Notes: generated by a model from the letters alone, not told the origin. Numbered from the stretch's first letter, positions 1 through 8,871 are shown. The stretch: DNA of 64,000 bases from Veillonellaceae bacterium (GCA_012798135.1 JAAZNU010000005.1:16752-80751); one strand, 5' to 3'. Numbers and translations: made by a program.

Positions 1-763
1 CATAGGCGTAGGTCATCGCAATATTCAACGGCAGGAGTTGCAGGGAGAGGATATAGGACGTGAAAGCGAACACCGACCCGAACAACACCAGATACAGCCA
101 GGCCAGCCAGGCCGAGCTCGTCGGTTGCGGCGCCGGTTCGCCGACCAACAGGGAAACCAGCAGAAAGCCGACGCTGGCAAACAACTGGTGATAAGCCGAC
201 ATCACCTGCGCCGACAGATGCACCGGCCGCCGGCTCTGCAGCACCGAGCCGGACGCCCAGCATACGGCCGACAGGACCAGCGCCACCACCGCCAGCATGT
301 CCTGGGACGCGCCGCGGCTTAGCGAGGGAACGCTCAACACAGCCACGCCCGCAAAGCCGACCAGCAATGACAGCAGCAGGAGCAGCGACGGTTTTTTGCG
401 GTAACACACCAACTCGATCAATGTCGCCCAGATCGGCGCCGACGATACAACCAGGGAGGCAAACCCGGAACCTGCGTACTGGACCGCCCACAGCACCATG
501 CCGTTGCCGCCCATCCACAGCAGATTGCCTACAACCGCCAACAGGGTCAACTCCGAACGGTTGGAGAACAGCGGCTGCTTTTGCCAGCGGGCCAGCCCGA
601 ACAACAATATCGCCGCCACCACCATCCGCAACGCGCCGAACAGAAACGGCGGAAAGCCGTTGTCGGGATGGACGCCGACCCGCATCGCCAGATAAGTGGT
701 GCTCCAGACCGTGTAAACGACAAACAAATGAAACAAGCCTCTGCGTGACAACTGTTCGCTCAT
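1..763 (-). CDS. EamA/RhaT-family (DMT) permease, partial at left edge
   Basis: About 254 codons are open from the ATG at 763 to the window edge, so the C-terminal end is missing. The protein starts MSEQLSRRGLFHLFVVYTVW and continues with STTYLAMRVGV, the first-helix motif of EamA-domain transporters of the YedA/RhaT type. About eight hydrophobic helices are visible, with the two-EamA-repeat layout of the drug/metabolite transporter superfamily. It acts in the cytoplasmic membrane; the substrate cannot be read from sequence. A GGGAG ribosome binding site lies about 8 bases before the ATG. It is the last gene in this orientation before the edge, downstream of lepB and its terminator. The family is clear, the function is not. 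Confidence 0.85.
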   Translation of the reverse strand, partial: MSEQLSRRGLFHLFVVYTVWSTTYLAMRVGVHPDNGFPPFLFGALRMVVAAILLFGLARWQKQPLFSNRSELTLLAVVGNLLWMGGNGMVLWAVQYAGSGFASLVVSSAPIWATLIELVCYRKKPSLLLLLSLLVGFAGVAVLSVPSLSRGASQDMLAVVALVLSAVCWASGSVLQSRRPVHLSAQVMSAYHQLFASVGFLLVSLLVGEPAPQPTSSAWLAWLYLVLFGSVFAFTSYILSLQLLPLNIAMTYAY

Positions 764-862
764 GAGTGCTCCCAACAATATGTAATGAAGCTATTTTACA
801 CCCTGGCGGCCGGCGGCGCCAGTTTTACTTTTCGCGGCCGCGCTATTCACCGTGGAAGGGCA

Positions 863-898
863 AAAAAAAAAGGACCGCAGACTCAGCGCGATCCTTTC
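863..898 (-). terminator. Intrinsic terminator of lepB
   Basis: Read on the minus strand, a 9-bp stem (AAGGATCGC with GCGGTCCTT, one G-U pair) is followed by ten T residues. It sits about 30 bases after the lepB stop. Confidence 0.85.
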
Positions 899-928
899 CA
901 TGCCTTGCTATTCAGTTCACTCGCCCGG

Positions 929-1468
929 TCACAGTTTGCCGAACACAACCCCCAGGCAGTTCGCCAGCGGAATGCTGCCGAAGTAACGACTGTCCATGCT
1001 GTTGTTCCGATTGTCGCCCATGACAAAAAGATGTCCCGGCGGCACGGTAAAGACCTGGTCGCGGCCACGACTCCCCTGATCCTTGATATAGGGTTCATCC
1101 AACCGCCGCCCGTTGCGGAACACCAGCCCGCTTTTGATTTCAATCGTATCGCCGGGTCGGCCGATGACCCGCTTCACATAAAAATAGTCGGGCTGTTTCA
1201 GCAGCCGCGAAAACGATTCCGTCAGATCGTCGCGCACGCTGCGTTGTCGATGAATCCGGCTGTCCAGAACGACAATGTCGCCATAGTCAGGCAACCGGGA
1301 AAACGTATGCGCCATCTTCTGCACGAACAAAGAATCGCCGTCTTTCAGGCCCGGCTCCATGGACGGGCCGGCGACGACCATCCGCTGAAAAACGAAGGCA
1401 TTGATCAATAATGCGATGGCCAGGGCAAAAACGATGCTTTCCGCCCACTGCCGAATACTTTTCGTCAT
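929..1468 (-). CDS. lepB: Signal peptidase I
   Basis: Serine-lysine dyad protease (family S26) that removes signal peptides from exported proteins at the outer face of the membrane. The 179-residue protein has an N-terminal membrane anchor (about residues 10-28). The nucleophile Ser36 lies in GPSMEP, the general base Lys99 in YFYVKRVIGRPGD, and the conserved box GDNRNNSMDSRYFG is near the end. The length matches Bacillus SipS-type single-anchor enzymes. The ATG at 1468 has an AAGGGGGA ribosome binding site. It is transcribed alone and ends at a strong terminator. Confidence 0.95.
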   Translation of the reverse strand: MTKSIRQWAESIVFALAIALLINAFVFQRMVVAGPSMEPGLKDGDSLFVQKMAHTFSRLPDYGDIVVLDSRIHRQRSVRDDLTESFSRLLKQPDYFYVKRVIGRPGDTIEIKSGLVFRNGRRLDEPYIKDQGSRGRDQVFTVPPGHLFVMGDNRNNSMDSRYFGSIPLANCLGVVFGKL

Positions 1469-1635
1469 AACGGTCCCCCTTGTCCATCTTGAATCAAACT
1501 ACGAGCAGTGCATTGCACAGTAAGAATGCATGCAGCCGTTGCGGCTCAACCCGGAACGACTCGCAATACCCCTGCCCATATGATAGCATATATTTACGGC
1601 GGAGAAAATCAACCGTCGTGTAAGGAGGCCCATCC

Positions 1636-1908
1636 ATGCGCAATCAGGAAATCCAAATCATCGAGCTGGAACGGGAAGATCGCCTGGAAGCCATTCGCTT
1701 GCTCCGCGAATTCTTTCTGGCAACGCGGGAGGAATCGCTCAGCGATTTTCAGGCGGCCGCACTGCTGGATTTTTTCCTGCGCTATGTCGGCCCGGGGATC
1801 TATAATCGGGCCATCACCGATTCCCACGCCTTTCTGCTGCAAAAACTCGACGACCTGTACGGGCTGGAAAAACGGATCATCCCCATTGAACGGCATCGTT
1901 GTCCCTGA
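1636..1908 (+). CDS. DUF2164 family protein
   Basis: A 90-residue soluble protein with the DUF2164 pattern: an acidic N-terminal helix (LEREDRLEAIRLLREFF), then REESLSDFQAAALLDFFLR, then GPGIYNRAITDSHAFLLQKL and a closing LYGLEKRI. The family has no assigned function. A TAAGGAGG ribosome binding site lies 6 bases before the ATG. It is divergent from lepB and converges on the gene at 1918-2145, with only a few bases between the two stops. Confidence 0.8.
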   Translation: MRNQEIQIIELEREDRLEAIRLLREFFLATREESLSDFQAAALLDFFLRYVGPGIYNRAITDSHAFLLQKLDDLYGLEKRIIPIERHRCP

Positions 1909-1917
1909 AGCAAACTG

Positions 1918-2145
1918 TCAGGTAATATCCTGGCAACTCGGGGTTGGTTGCGGCGGCGTACCCACCCACAAATCAAAAAAGGCGTTATATTTCATGTCGA
2001 CTTCAAACGCTTTGCTGCCCAAAAAAATGACCGTCATGTCCGTCGCACCCGCAAACCTGCCGGGCATAGCCGCCGATACATGATCGAGGTTGACCGTGAT
2101 GATGTTGCCACTAACCAGCAGCAGTCTCGCCGTTCGCATTTTCAC
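1918..2145 (-). CDS. Small hypothetical protein, coupled to pcm
   Basis: A 75-residue protein that I do not recognise. It has one hydrophobic strand-rich stretch near the start (RTARLLLVSGNIITVNLDHV) and no cysteine pair or obvious membrane anchor. Its ATG overlaps the pcm stop codon by 4 bases (ATGA), so translation is probably coupled to pcm. That arrangement is the main evidence that it is a real gene. Confidence 0.6.
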   Translation of the reverse strand: MKMRTARLLLVSGNIITVNLDHVSAAMPGRFAGATDMTVIFLGSKAFEVDMKYNAFFDLWVGTPPQPTPSCQDIT

Positions 2146-2849
2146 CAGCCCCTTCCGTCTTTTTCGTCAATCATGAACCATTCCGCCGTCTGTTGCCAGC
2201 CGTTCCGGCCCAGCAGCGGCACAAAGCGGCAGTCGGTATGTTCTGCCGTTTGGAAGCCCTCGGCAGTGCGCTGCACGACGAGCAATTTTTGCGCCACCAG
2301 ATTGCCCACCGGGATCACCAGACGTCCCGCCGGTTTTAGCTGTTCCAGAAGCGCCGGCGGAACCTCCGGCGCTCCCGCCGTCACCACGATCGAATCATAC
2401 GGCGCGTCGCTCGCCCAGCCCAGCGTTCCATCCGCCTGATGCACCTCGACATTCAGAAATCCGCCACGCTGCAGCCGCAACCGCGCCGATTCCGCAAGCG
2501 CCGGCAAAATCTCCAGGGAGATCACCCGCGTCGCCAACCGGCTGAGCAGCGCGGCGTTATAGCCGCTGCCCGTTCCCACCTCCAGCACCGTTTCCGGGCC
2601 GGTGAGCCGCATTTGCTGCAACATGTCCGCCACCATCAACGGTTGAGAGATGGTCTGCCCGCAACCGATCGGCAGGGGAAAATCTCCGTAAGCTTCTTCG
2701 TCGGCGATTCCGGACGCGCAAAACCAATGCCGGGGCACTTCCGCCATGGCGGCCAAAACGCGGGGATCGTCAATTCCGCGCTCACGCAACTGCACCTGAA
2801 CCATTCGCGCCCGCAGCATCCGCCGTTTCGGCGAATCCTCCCAGTTCAT
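2142..2849 (-). CDS. pcm: Protein-L-isoaspartate O-methyltransferase
   Basis: Methylates isoaspartyl residues in damaged proteins using S-adenosylmethionine, allowing their repair. The SAM-binding motif I is VLEVGTGSGYNAALLSRL. Ahead of it is the substrate segment PLPIGCGQTISQPLMVADML, and after it DGTLGWASDAPYDSIVVTAGAP, all typical of Pcm. I place the start at 2849 (MNWEDSPKRRML), giving 235 residues and a GAGGGGGCG ribosome binding site. An upstream in-frame ATG at 2972 would run through the preceding terminator hairpin. The stop overlaps the start of the small downstream gene. Confidence 0.93.
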   Translation of the reverse strand: MNWEDSPKRRMLRARMVQVQLRERGIDDPRVLAAMAEVPRHWFCASGIADEEAYGDFPLPIGCGQTISQPLMVADMLQQMRLTGPETVLEVGTGSGYNAALLSRLATRVISLEILPALAESARLRLQRGGFLNVEVHQADGTLGWASDAPYDSIVVTAGAPEVPPALLEQLKPAGRLVIPVGNLVAQKLLVVQRTAEGFQTAEHTDCRFVPLLGRNGWQQTAEWFMIDEKDGRGW

Positions 2850-2916
2850 CCCGCCCCGCCCCCTCAAGAAAGCGACAAATCGTTTTAACACGGCAAATTG
2901 GTCCAACCGATGCAAC

Positions 2917-2948
2917 GTGAAAAAAAGGCGGGGGCGCTGCATCCCCTG
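2917..2948 (-). terminator. Intrinsic terminator after the 65-residue gene
   Basis: Minus-strand hairpin GGCAGGGG / CCCCCGCC (one mismatch) followed by seven T residues, between the small gene at 2979-3176 and pcm. Confidence 0.6.
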
Positions 2949-2978
2949 CCTGATCATTCTATATCCTAACAATTCGAA

Positions 2979-3176
2979 TTAAATTGGCGCCACTTCCTCG
3001 TATTCATCGAGCAGCAAATCATGGGCCAGCTCTTCATCGATTCCGAACACGGCGGCGCTTCTTCTCTCTTTGTCGCAAAGAACCTTGATTCCGTTCACTC
3101 TTTCCTGGATTTCCACAAACTCCATCAGATCTTCCAGCGTGTCAAAATACCGGACATATGTTGCCACACCGTCCAC
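2979..3176 (-). CDS. Small acidic hypothetical protein
   Basis: A 65-residue acidic protein (VATYVRYFDTLEDLMEFVEI, ending LLLDEYEEVAPI) with no recognised family. A GGAGGTGGA ribosome binding site precedes the ATG and a hairpin terminator follows the stop, so it looks like a short independent transcript. Function unknown. Confidence 0.6.
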   Translation of the reverse strand: MDGVATYVRYFDTLEDLMEFVEIQERVNGIKVLCDKERRSAAVFGIDEELAHDLLLDEYEEVAPI

Positions 3177-3286
3177 CTCCTTCTCCCGGTCGGGATCTGT
3201 TGGTTGAATTTTCTGTTTTTATTATATCATGAACTCGGGCGCCCTGTCGACAACGCCTCGTAATGTCCGCAAATATTTTCCTGTTT

Positions 3287-4174
3287 TCAATAGGGGGCCA
3301 GTCTGGCGCCATACGCGCCAAAATCCGTACCCACGCCGATTTCGCCGCCCAGCACCTCACGCATGAATTTCCCCACCACGTAGTTGTTCGTGCCGCTGCC
3401 GCCGACCCCTTCCAGGAAAAACGCCGCGAAGCCAGCAATCTCCACCGTATCCCGCCCCTGCGGATCGCCGATGACAATCGGAATGACGATGATCCGGGGT
3501 GAGCCGGACTGTACGGTTTCAAACGTGGCTGTAGGGTCTTTTTGTATCCGGTAATTGACCCCCTGGGTAGTGGGGCCGGAAATATTGCCCGGTTTGGTGG
3601 CTACGATATCGCCCACTTTCAGGGGCGACTGATAGCCGTTTTGGATGTCATACAAATAGTCTTTCGCGCCATTGCCGGATAACGACAACGCGCCAAAATT
3701 GCCGGTATTGCCGTCTCCGCCACCGGCCTTCAGGATATAGTCGACGCCATACGTCAGTTCCATCTGCTGCAGCCCGAACGGCACCACGCCGGTATAGCCG
3801 ACGATCACGCCGACATTGGCCCGGGCGCGGGCCGTAACGTTGGACGCCGTATTCCCGAAAACACGGGCGAACAACAGGTTTACACTGCGCGACCCCACAG
3901 CCCGCAGGCTGCTGTTGTCATTGAGTACCTCAAAGGCAACCGAATCGTTTGGTTTACCATTCACGGCGGCATACTGTCCCGCCGTGGCCATCGCTCCCGC
4001 CGCGTCCGTCGGCAGTTCCTGGGCCCCGGCCATCACCGCCATATCCAATGCTTTTTGCAGGTCCAGCCGATTGACGTACAACACGCCGACATCGACCACC
4101 AGCGCCGTCATGCCGACCAGTGCGGAAACCACCAATGCAAACAGAACACTGGCTTGGCCTTTGTTGTTCATCAT
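3287..4174 (-). CDS. TadG-like pilus-assembly / Flp pseudopilin protein
   Basis: A 295-residue exported protein. It begins with a short charged leader and a hydrophobic helix (ASVLFALVVSALVGMTALVVD), then VGVLYVNRLDLQKALDMAVMAGAQELP, the signature of the TadG-like N-terminal region. The remainder (about 60-295) is a Gly/Ser/Thr-rich extracellular domain. Such proteins act with TadE at the cell surface in tight-adherence pili. It overlaps tadE by 4 bases (ATGA), so the two form a coupled pair. No tad ATPase, secretin or prepilin peptidase is present in the window. Confidence 0.8.
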   Translation of the reverse strand: MMNNKGQASVLFALVVSALVGMTALVVDVGVLYVNRLDLQKALDMAVMAGAQELPTDAAGAMATAGQYAAVNGKPNDSVAFEVLNDNSSLRAVGSRSVNLLFARVFGNTASNVTARARANVGVIVGYTGVVPFGLQQMELTYGVDYILKAGGGDGNTGNFGALSLSGNGAKDYLYDIQNGYQSPLKVGDIVATKPGNISGPTTQGVNYRIQKDPTATFETVQSGSPRIIVIPIVIGDPQGRDTVEIAGFAAFFLEGVGGSGTNNYVVGKFMREVLGGEIGVGTDFGAYGARLAPY

Positions 4175-4554
4175 TCCGACCTCGCAGTCGCCGACGAGGT
4201 GATTGTGTAGGGGTTCGCCGGCATGAGAACCGCAATCAGCGGTGTTAGGAAAGTGTGGGGAAGCGATACGGAAACCGTCACCGGCAGTCCGGTCACGCGC
4301 GGCGCCGGCGGAGAAACCGTCACCGTCAGGTTGCTGACTGTCGGCATGGTGGCCTGGGCCGTCGCCGTAATCGTCTGGTCTGTTGCGTTCGTGTCCAGCG
4401 CGGCAATTCGGGCCGCTTCGCGGGCGGCATAGGTCACGTTGATGTGGGCATGGAAAAACAAACCGAATTCCAGCAGCCCCATGACCAGGACCGCCAAAAC
4501 CGGCAGTATCAGCGCGAATTCAACAATGGCCTGGCCCCGGTTGTTCTTTCTCAT
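4171..4554 (-). CDS. TadE-like pilus protein
   Basis: A 127-residue TadE-family pseudopilin. It starts MRKNNRGQAIVEFALILPVL, where GQAIVEFALILP is the TadE signature ahead of a single membrane helix, followed by AHINVTYAAREAARIAA and a short beta-rich extracellular part. I chose the ATG at 4554 because it puts the prepilin-like leader at the very start, with GGAAGGG upstream. A longer reading frame to 4647 adds a cysteine-rich stretch not expected for the family. First gene of the tadE-tadG pair. Confidence 0.82.
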   Translation of the reverse strand: MRKNNRGQAIVEFALILPVLAVLVMGLLEFGLFFHAHINVTYAAREAARIAALDTNATDQTITATAQATMPTVSNLTVTVSPPAPRVTGLPVTVSVSLPHTFLTPLIAVLMPANPYTITSSATARSE

Positions 4555-4673
4555 CGTCCGACCCTTCCGGCAAAACCACATTGCTTTGTTACAGCTTAGG
4601 CAGGGTATTTCCAGTTTCATTGTAGCAACTCGCCGCTGCCGCCTCATCGTCCGCCGGTCTTATTCGCAATAGG

Positions 4674-4698
4674 AAAAAGGTCCCGTTTTACGAGACCT
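4674..4698 (-). terminator. Intrinsic terminator of the HD-GYP gene
   Basis: Minus-strand hairpin AGGTCTCG / CGGGACCT with an AAAA-type loop, followed by TTTTT. Lies 15 bases after the stop of the HD-GYP gene. Confidence 0.85.
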
Positions 4699-4712
4699 CC
4701 GCCCTGGAAAGG

Positions 4713-5819
4713 TCAGTTGGCTTGCGTCACTGCTTGTCCCAGCTCAAAGACTTCTTTTTCTTTTAACACGCGCGTAATCATCAACGTCAAATGTTCGGCA
4801 AGATCGATTTCCTCTTGCGTTTCCAGCAGTTTCCCCTGTCGGTCGGTCAGCAGGCGAAGGCAGGGCCGCGTCTGCAGCTTGGGGAGCACTTGGGTAACGA
4901 CGCCGTACTGCCCGTTATCCAGTTGGACAACCGAGCCGATGGGATAAATGGCCACATGCGTCAAAAACAGTTGCAAAACTTCACGATCGACGTAGGTATC
5001 ACCCAGCAGCATCATCACCTCGTAGGCTTCATGGGGGATCATCCCTTTGCGGTAAGGACGGTCGGACACCAGGGCATCGAAGGTGTCCGCCACGGCGACT
5101 ACCTTGGCGTATTCCAGAATCTTGTCCGCTGCCAGACTACGGGGATATCCCTTGCCATCGACGCGTTCATGGTGCTGGAAAGCGATATGCGCCGCCGTAA
5201 TCGGAATTTCCGGGACTGTGCGCAGAATATTGAAACCCTGTTCCGGATGTTGCTGCACCAAAGCCGATTCCTCCGGCGACAGATTGCCCATCTTGAGCAA
5301 CAGTGAATCCGGCAGCATCATCATTCCAAAGTCGTGCAGCAAAGTGCCCAGGGCCAGATCCTGCAGCTTTCCTTCCGGATACCCCATATTGACCGCAATC
5401 AGCAGCGACAAAATACACGTGTTGACGGAATGGGCATATAGATAATCGTGGTAGGTTCTCATATCCAACTGATGGATCATGGAAGAGCGGTTGCGGATGA
5501 CTTCGCCGACCAGGTCCCGCAACAGCGGCTTTATTCCGCTGATGTCCAATGCCTTGGTCTTTTTGTAAGCGGCAACGGCTCTTTGCAGGGCCATTTCGCA
5601 CTTCATGCGGCTGTCTTCCGCCACCACATCGGGCACGTCGATATTTTGAAACAGCGGATTCCAGACATAAATCGACCCCAAGGCGGATTTTTGAATACTG
5701 GCCACCATCACATCCGTCAGGACGGTATCGGCAGTCACCAAGAGCCGCCCGTCGGCGCTGCGAACATTCTTGGCGGCAACCATTCCCTGTTCCAAAAAGC
5801 CGACTGAAATTCTTTGCAA
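4713..5819 (-). CDS. HD-GYP domain protein (probable cyclic-di-GMP phosphodiesterase)
   Basis: HD-GYP hydrolases linearise cyclic-di-GMP. Around the middle are YAHSVNTCILSLLIA, GTLLHDFGMMMLPD (the HD pair) and then FQHHERVDGKGYPRSL, in which the GYP triplet is intact, followed by AKVVAVADTFDALVSDRPYRK. The N-terminal 100 residues match the usual leader of this family (GFLEQGMVAAKNV...DGRLL). I favour the TTG at 5819, which has GGGAG 10 bases upstream and gives the family-like start (M)QRISVGFLEQGM. The first in-frame ATG at 5873 lacks a ribosome binding site. The gene stands alone and has its own terminator. Confidence 0.88.
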   Translation of the reverse strand: MQRISVGFLEQGMVAAKNVRSADGRLLVTADTVLTDVMVASIQKSALGSIYVWNPLFQNIDVPDVVAEDSRMKCEMALQRAVAAYKKTKALDISGIKPLLRDLVGEVIRNRSSMIHQLDMRTYHDYLYAHSVNTCILSLLIAVNMGYPEGKLQDLALGTLLHDFGMMMLPDSLLLKMGNLSPEESALVQQHPEQGFNILRTVPEIPITAAHIAFQHHERVDGKGYPRSLAADKILEYAKVVAVADTFDALVSDRPYRKGMIPHEAYEVMMLLGDTYVDREVLQLFLTHVAIYPIGSVVQLDNGQYGVVTQVLPKLQTRPCLRLLTDRQGKLLETQEEIDLAEHLTLMITRVLKEKEVFELGQAVTQAN

Positions 5820-5902
5820 TAATTCCACTCTCCCGCGCAGCAACTGCCCGTAACGCAGCAAGGCAGCCATCACAAAATTTCAGGCAATTCGCGGGACGGC
5901 AA

Positions 5903-5931
5903 GAGGCTCCTCGGGAAAACCGAAGAGCCCC
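5903..5931 (-). terminator. GGCTCTTCGG-type hairpin downstream of phzF
   Basis: A 12-bp stem, GGGGCTCTTCGG with CCGAGGAGCCTC on the minus strand, and a short TTTTC loop. The T tract is weak, so termination is likely but not certain. It is one of three related hairpins in the window; see 12527-12554 and 13750-13777. Confidence 0.55.
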
Positions 5932-6095
5932 TATATCCATCCCTTATCTAAATTTTATCCCATATTGCCATTCATCGAATCCGCCATTCGTCCCAAGCCA
6001 CCAGGACAAAAGTCCCATCTCCACCTGTAAACCCAAGAGCATCCTGGCCGATTGGGTTCGCAGATTTGGGCCAGACGAATGAAATCCTTCCATAT

Positions 6096-6986
6096 TCAGC
6101 CGTGCAGGCAGTAATCGCCGCAAATCCGGGTCAGTGCCGACCCGCCGAACAAGATCCGGTCCGCCGTTGCCGTGTGGATTTTGCGCAGCTTCACGATGTT
6201 GGGCACCATTTTTGACGGTCCCTGCTCGATGGTAACATTCGAAGTCCATCGTCCGTTTTGAATCAAATAGTAGCCAAATGCCGAATTGCCCGACCCTGTC
6301 GCCGGGTCCTCGAGATAGCCGAACTTCGGCGCGAACACCCGGGTCCGGTACTGACTGGACTGCAGATAGGTTTCTGGCGAGTAAACCAGGACAATGTCAA
6401 CATCCCCACTCAGACAAAACTGCCGCAACGCTTCCTGCGGCGGCTTCAGGCCGAGGCAGGCGTCCAGGGAGGCCAACGGCACAATCAAGGTCCGCAGGCC
6501 GGCATTGACGATTTGCACCGGCGCAGCGACAGCCAGCGCTGACGGATCGATTGCCAGCGCGCCGGCAATCTCGTCGGCAGACCAGCCGCACGGCAGGAAT
6601 TGCGGTTCCGGCGCCATCACATACACCGCGTCTTCATCGTCAATATGGTTGAACACCGTCAGCTTTCCCGCATTGACATACAGGGAAAGCTCTTTTTGTC
6701 GCCGCAAGGTCTCATTCGAACGGATCCAGTCATACAGGGCGGCAATCGACGCGTGCCCGCAAAATTCGACTTCGCACTCCGACGAATAGTATTTCAGCCG
6801 GACGCCGTCAGCGACCGGGAACAGGAATGCGACTTCGCTGACGAACCCTTTCAGTTCCCAGGCGATCCGCTGCATCGCCGCGACGGTGATGTCCTGTTCG
6901 TGTTGCAGGCAGACGCATCCCGCCGGATTGCCGGTTGCTTGCCCGCCGGTAAAGGCGTCGATCTTCTTGAACGAGAACTTCTGCAT
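6096..6986 (-). CDS. PhzF family isomerase/epimerase
   Basis: A 296-residue PhzF-fold protein (diaminopimelate-epimerase-like two-domain fold). Diagnostic segments are IDAFTGGQATGNPAGCVCL, the catalytic glutamate in FVSEVAFL (Glu51), ECEVEFCGHAS and YLEDPATGSGN. True PhzF isomerises trans-2,3-dihydro-3-hydroxyanthranilate, but most homologues outside phenazine clusters have unknown substrates, and no phenazine gene is present here. It is a monocistronic-looking cytoplasmic enzyme; the family is sure and the substrate is not. Confidence 0.88.
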   Translation of the reverse strand: MQKFSFKKIDAFTGGQATGNPAGCVCLQHEQDITVAAMQRIAWELKGFVSEVAFLFPVADGVRLKYYSSECEVEFCGHASIAALYDWIRSNETLRRQKELSLYVNAGKLTVFNHIDDEDAVYVMAPEPQFLPCGWSADEIAGALAIDPSALAVAAPVQIVNAGLRTLIVPLASLDACLGLKPPQEALRQFCLSGDVDIVLVYSPETYLQSSQYRTRVFAPKFGYLEDPATGSGNSAFGYYLIQNGRWTSNVTIEQGPSKMVPNIVKLRKIHTATADRILFGGSALTRICGDYCLHG

Positions 6987-7101
6987 CTTCTATCGCTCCT
7001 TCGCTTGCCGTTGCCTAACGGGTCACTCTGAACAGTATTGTAACCGGACTATCCCTACGGATAAAGAGCCAATTCCCAAATTGGCAGAAGTCCAAACCCG
7101 T

Positions 7102-7887
7102 TCATGTACGGATGGCGTCCAGCCTTGCCAGTAAGTCGCCATAACGGGCCAGTGCGGCCCGTTCCTCCACCTTACGGCCCGATTGATAGAAAGTCACTGT
7201 CCCATCGCCCTGATCGGTCATCCCCTGGGCCGCCAATATGCGAACAAGGTTGTTCACAGTTCCCCGGTTGCCGTCGATGATCGCCGTGTGCGGCGCCGCA
7301 ATGTTGCGGAACAGATCGGCAAAAAAGACAAAGTGGGTACAGCCCAGCACGATCGCCTCGTAATCGTTCAAAGCGAATTTTCCCAACTGTTCCCGCAAAT
7401 ACGGCAATACTGTCGCCGCTTCAAACTGACGGTTTTCGGCGAATTCGACCAATCCCGGCAGCGGCAGGGTGTCGACGATATGTTCGTTATCGATTTGGAC
7501 CAAAAGATTGTGCAGTTTTTCCTCCTTCAGGGTCAGGGCGGTTGCCGTAACCAAAATCCGTCCCGCATGCCGGGGAGTTCTGTCCACTGCCACCTTTACC
7601 GCCGGTTCCATGCCGATGATCGGCAATTGGCGATACTTTGCCCGCAAATCCTCGATGGCCACGCTGGTCGCCGTATTGCAGGCAATCACGATGGCGCCGG
7701 CCCCCTGCTGAACCAAACAGTCCACCGCCGCAAAAACATATTCCCGGACCGCCGCTTTCGGTTTGGGGCCGTAGGGGACGTGATCGGTGTCCGCATAATA
7801 TAAAAAATCCGACCGCGGCAGCCATTGCCGAGCCTCATGCAGCACCGACACGCCGCCGATTCCGGAATCAAAAAAACCGATTGTCAT
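7102..7887 (-). CDS. murI: Glutamate racemase
   Basis: Interconverts L- and D-glutamate, supplying D-glutamate for peptidoglycan. The 261-residue protein starts MTIGFFDSGIGGVSVL. The two catalytic cysteines are Cys70 in VIACNTAT and Cys183 in VLGCTHF. YYADTDHVPYG is the usual third block. I start at 7887, where GGAGG lies 7 bases upstream; a longer frame to 7932 has no support. It follows the cupin gene (36 bases apart) in the same direction. Confidence 0.95.
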   Translation of the reverse strand: MTIGFFDSGIGGVSVLHEARQWLPRSDFLYYADTDHVPYGPKPKAAVREYVFAAVDCLVQQGAGAIVIACNTATSVAIEDLRAKYRQLPIIGMEPAVKVAVDRTPRHAGRILVTATALTLKEEKLHNLLVQIDNEHIVDTLPLPGLVEFAENRQFEAATVLPYLREQLGKFALNDYEAIVLGCTHFVFFADLFRNIAAPHTAIIDGNRGTVNNLVRILAAQGMTDQGDGTVTFYQSGRKVEERAALARYGDLLARLDAIRT

Positions 7888-7922
7888 CTTGGGGCCTCCT
7901 TGCAGCTTCGAACGGACGAATA

Positions 7923-8282
7923 CTAAATCCACTCGAGAACCTCTTTGGTCTTTTCCGTGATTACATTGCCGGTATTCAAAGTCCCTTTGGGCTCGATCAG
8001 CATCACCTGAACTTCTTCGGCCGCCACCGGCAAATGATCCACGCCTTTCGGAATGACGATCAGCTCACCGGCGCCGACGCTCACCGCTCGGTCCCGGAAC
8101 TTGATGGTCAGTTCTCCCTTGACGACGAAGAACAGTTCATCTTCCCGTTCGTGATGATGCCAGTCGAATTCGCCTTTCAGTTTGGCCAGTTTGATATAGG
8201 AGTCGTTCAGCTCGCCGACGATCTTGGGACTCCAGAATTCATGAAACAGGCTGAATTTCTGTTCCAGAATGATTTTATCCAT
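7923..8282 (-). CDS. Cupin-domain protein
   Basis: A 119-residue single cupin barrel. The metal-binding motif 1 is FDWHHHEREDELFFVVKGEL and motif 2 is IVIPKGVDHLPVAAEEVQV. The closing stretch VMLIEPKGTLNTGN is typical of small stand-alone cupins that may act as isomerases or sensors. I prefer the ATG at 8282; the GTG at 8291 lies too close to its AAGG. It is probably co-transcribed with murI, but the substrate is unknown. Confidence 0.82.
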   Translation of the reverse strand: MDKIILEQKFSLFHEFWSPKIVGELNDSYIKLAKLKGEFDWHHHEREDELFFVVKGELTIKFRDRAVSVGAGELIVIPKGVDHLPVAAEEVQVMLIEPKGTLNTGNVITEKTKEVLEWI

Positions 8283-8481
8283 ACGTGCCACCGCCTTCAG
8301 TTTTTTATGTGATGTCCCGCATAGTGTATTGTATATGGAATCTCAATCCAGATAAATATCCAATTGCAGAAATGCAAGCGGTCCGCCGAAAACAGCAATA
8401 ATTTGCAAGACTTCCCCGTCGTTTCTCGACGATAATACCATTAAACCAATTCACCGCATAGCGGAAAGGAGTTCAAAAAAC

Positions 8482-8871
8482 ATGGATCTCGACATTCTGC
8501 AAACCATTCAACAGGGCCAAATCTTCACAATGGGGCAACCCCTAACCGTTCAGGATCTGCCCTGGCATGACCATCCCGCTTTCCCGGGAGTCGCGCTCCG
8601 GCACTTGATCACAGGAATGCAGACCGACGGAAAATTCAGCAGCCACTTGGTGCGGGTTAAAAGCGGCTGTGAAATCGGCAACCATATCCATGAAGGGAAA
8701 TGGGAATTGCATGAGGTCGTTTGCGGCCAAGGAACCTGCCGGATCGAATCGGCGGAAATCCCCTACAGTAAAGGCGTTACCGCCGTCATCCCCGCCGATC
8801 TTCCCCATTCTGTCCAAGCGGCGGAAACCGATCTCTATCTGCTGGCGAAATTTATTCCCGCATTGCTCTGA
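8482..8871 (+). CDS. Cupin-domain protein
   Basis: A 129-residue cupin in which the first motif reads GCEIGNHIHEGKWELHEVVCGQGTC and the second VTAVIPADLPHSVQAAETDLYLL. The paired histidines in NHIHEG and the glutamate form the likely metal site. A GGAAAGGAG ribosome binding site precedes the ATG. About 100 bases further on lies an AraC regulator that also carries a cupin sensor domain, so the two may belong to one transcript. Substrate unknown. Confidence 0.8.
   Translation: MDLDILQTIQQGQIFTMGQPLTVQDLPWHDHPAFPGVALRHLITGMQTDGKFSSHLVRVKSGCEIGNHIHEGKWELHEVVCGQGTCRIESAEIPYSKGVTAVIPADLPHSVQAAETDLYLLAKFIPALL

Noticed and set aside
5944..6093. A 49-residue frame just after phzF, reading MEGFHSSGPNLRTQSARM.
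   Set aside because: It begins 2 bases after the phzF stop but has no ribosome binding site and no family resemblance; more likely untranslated 3' sequence.
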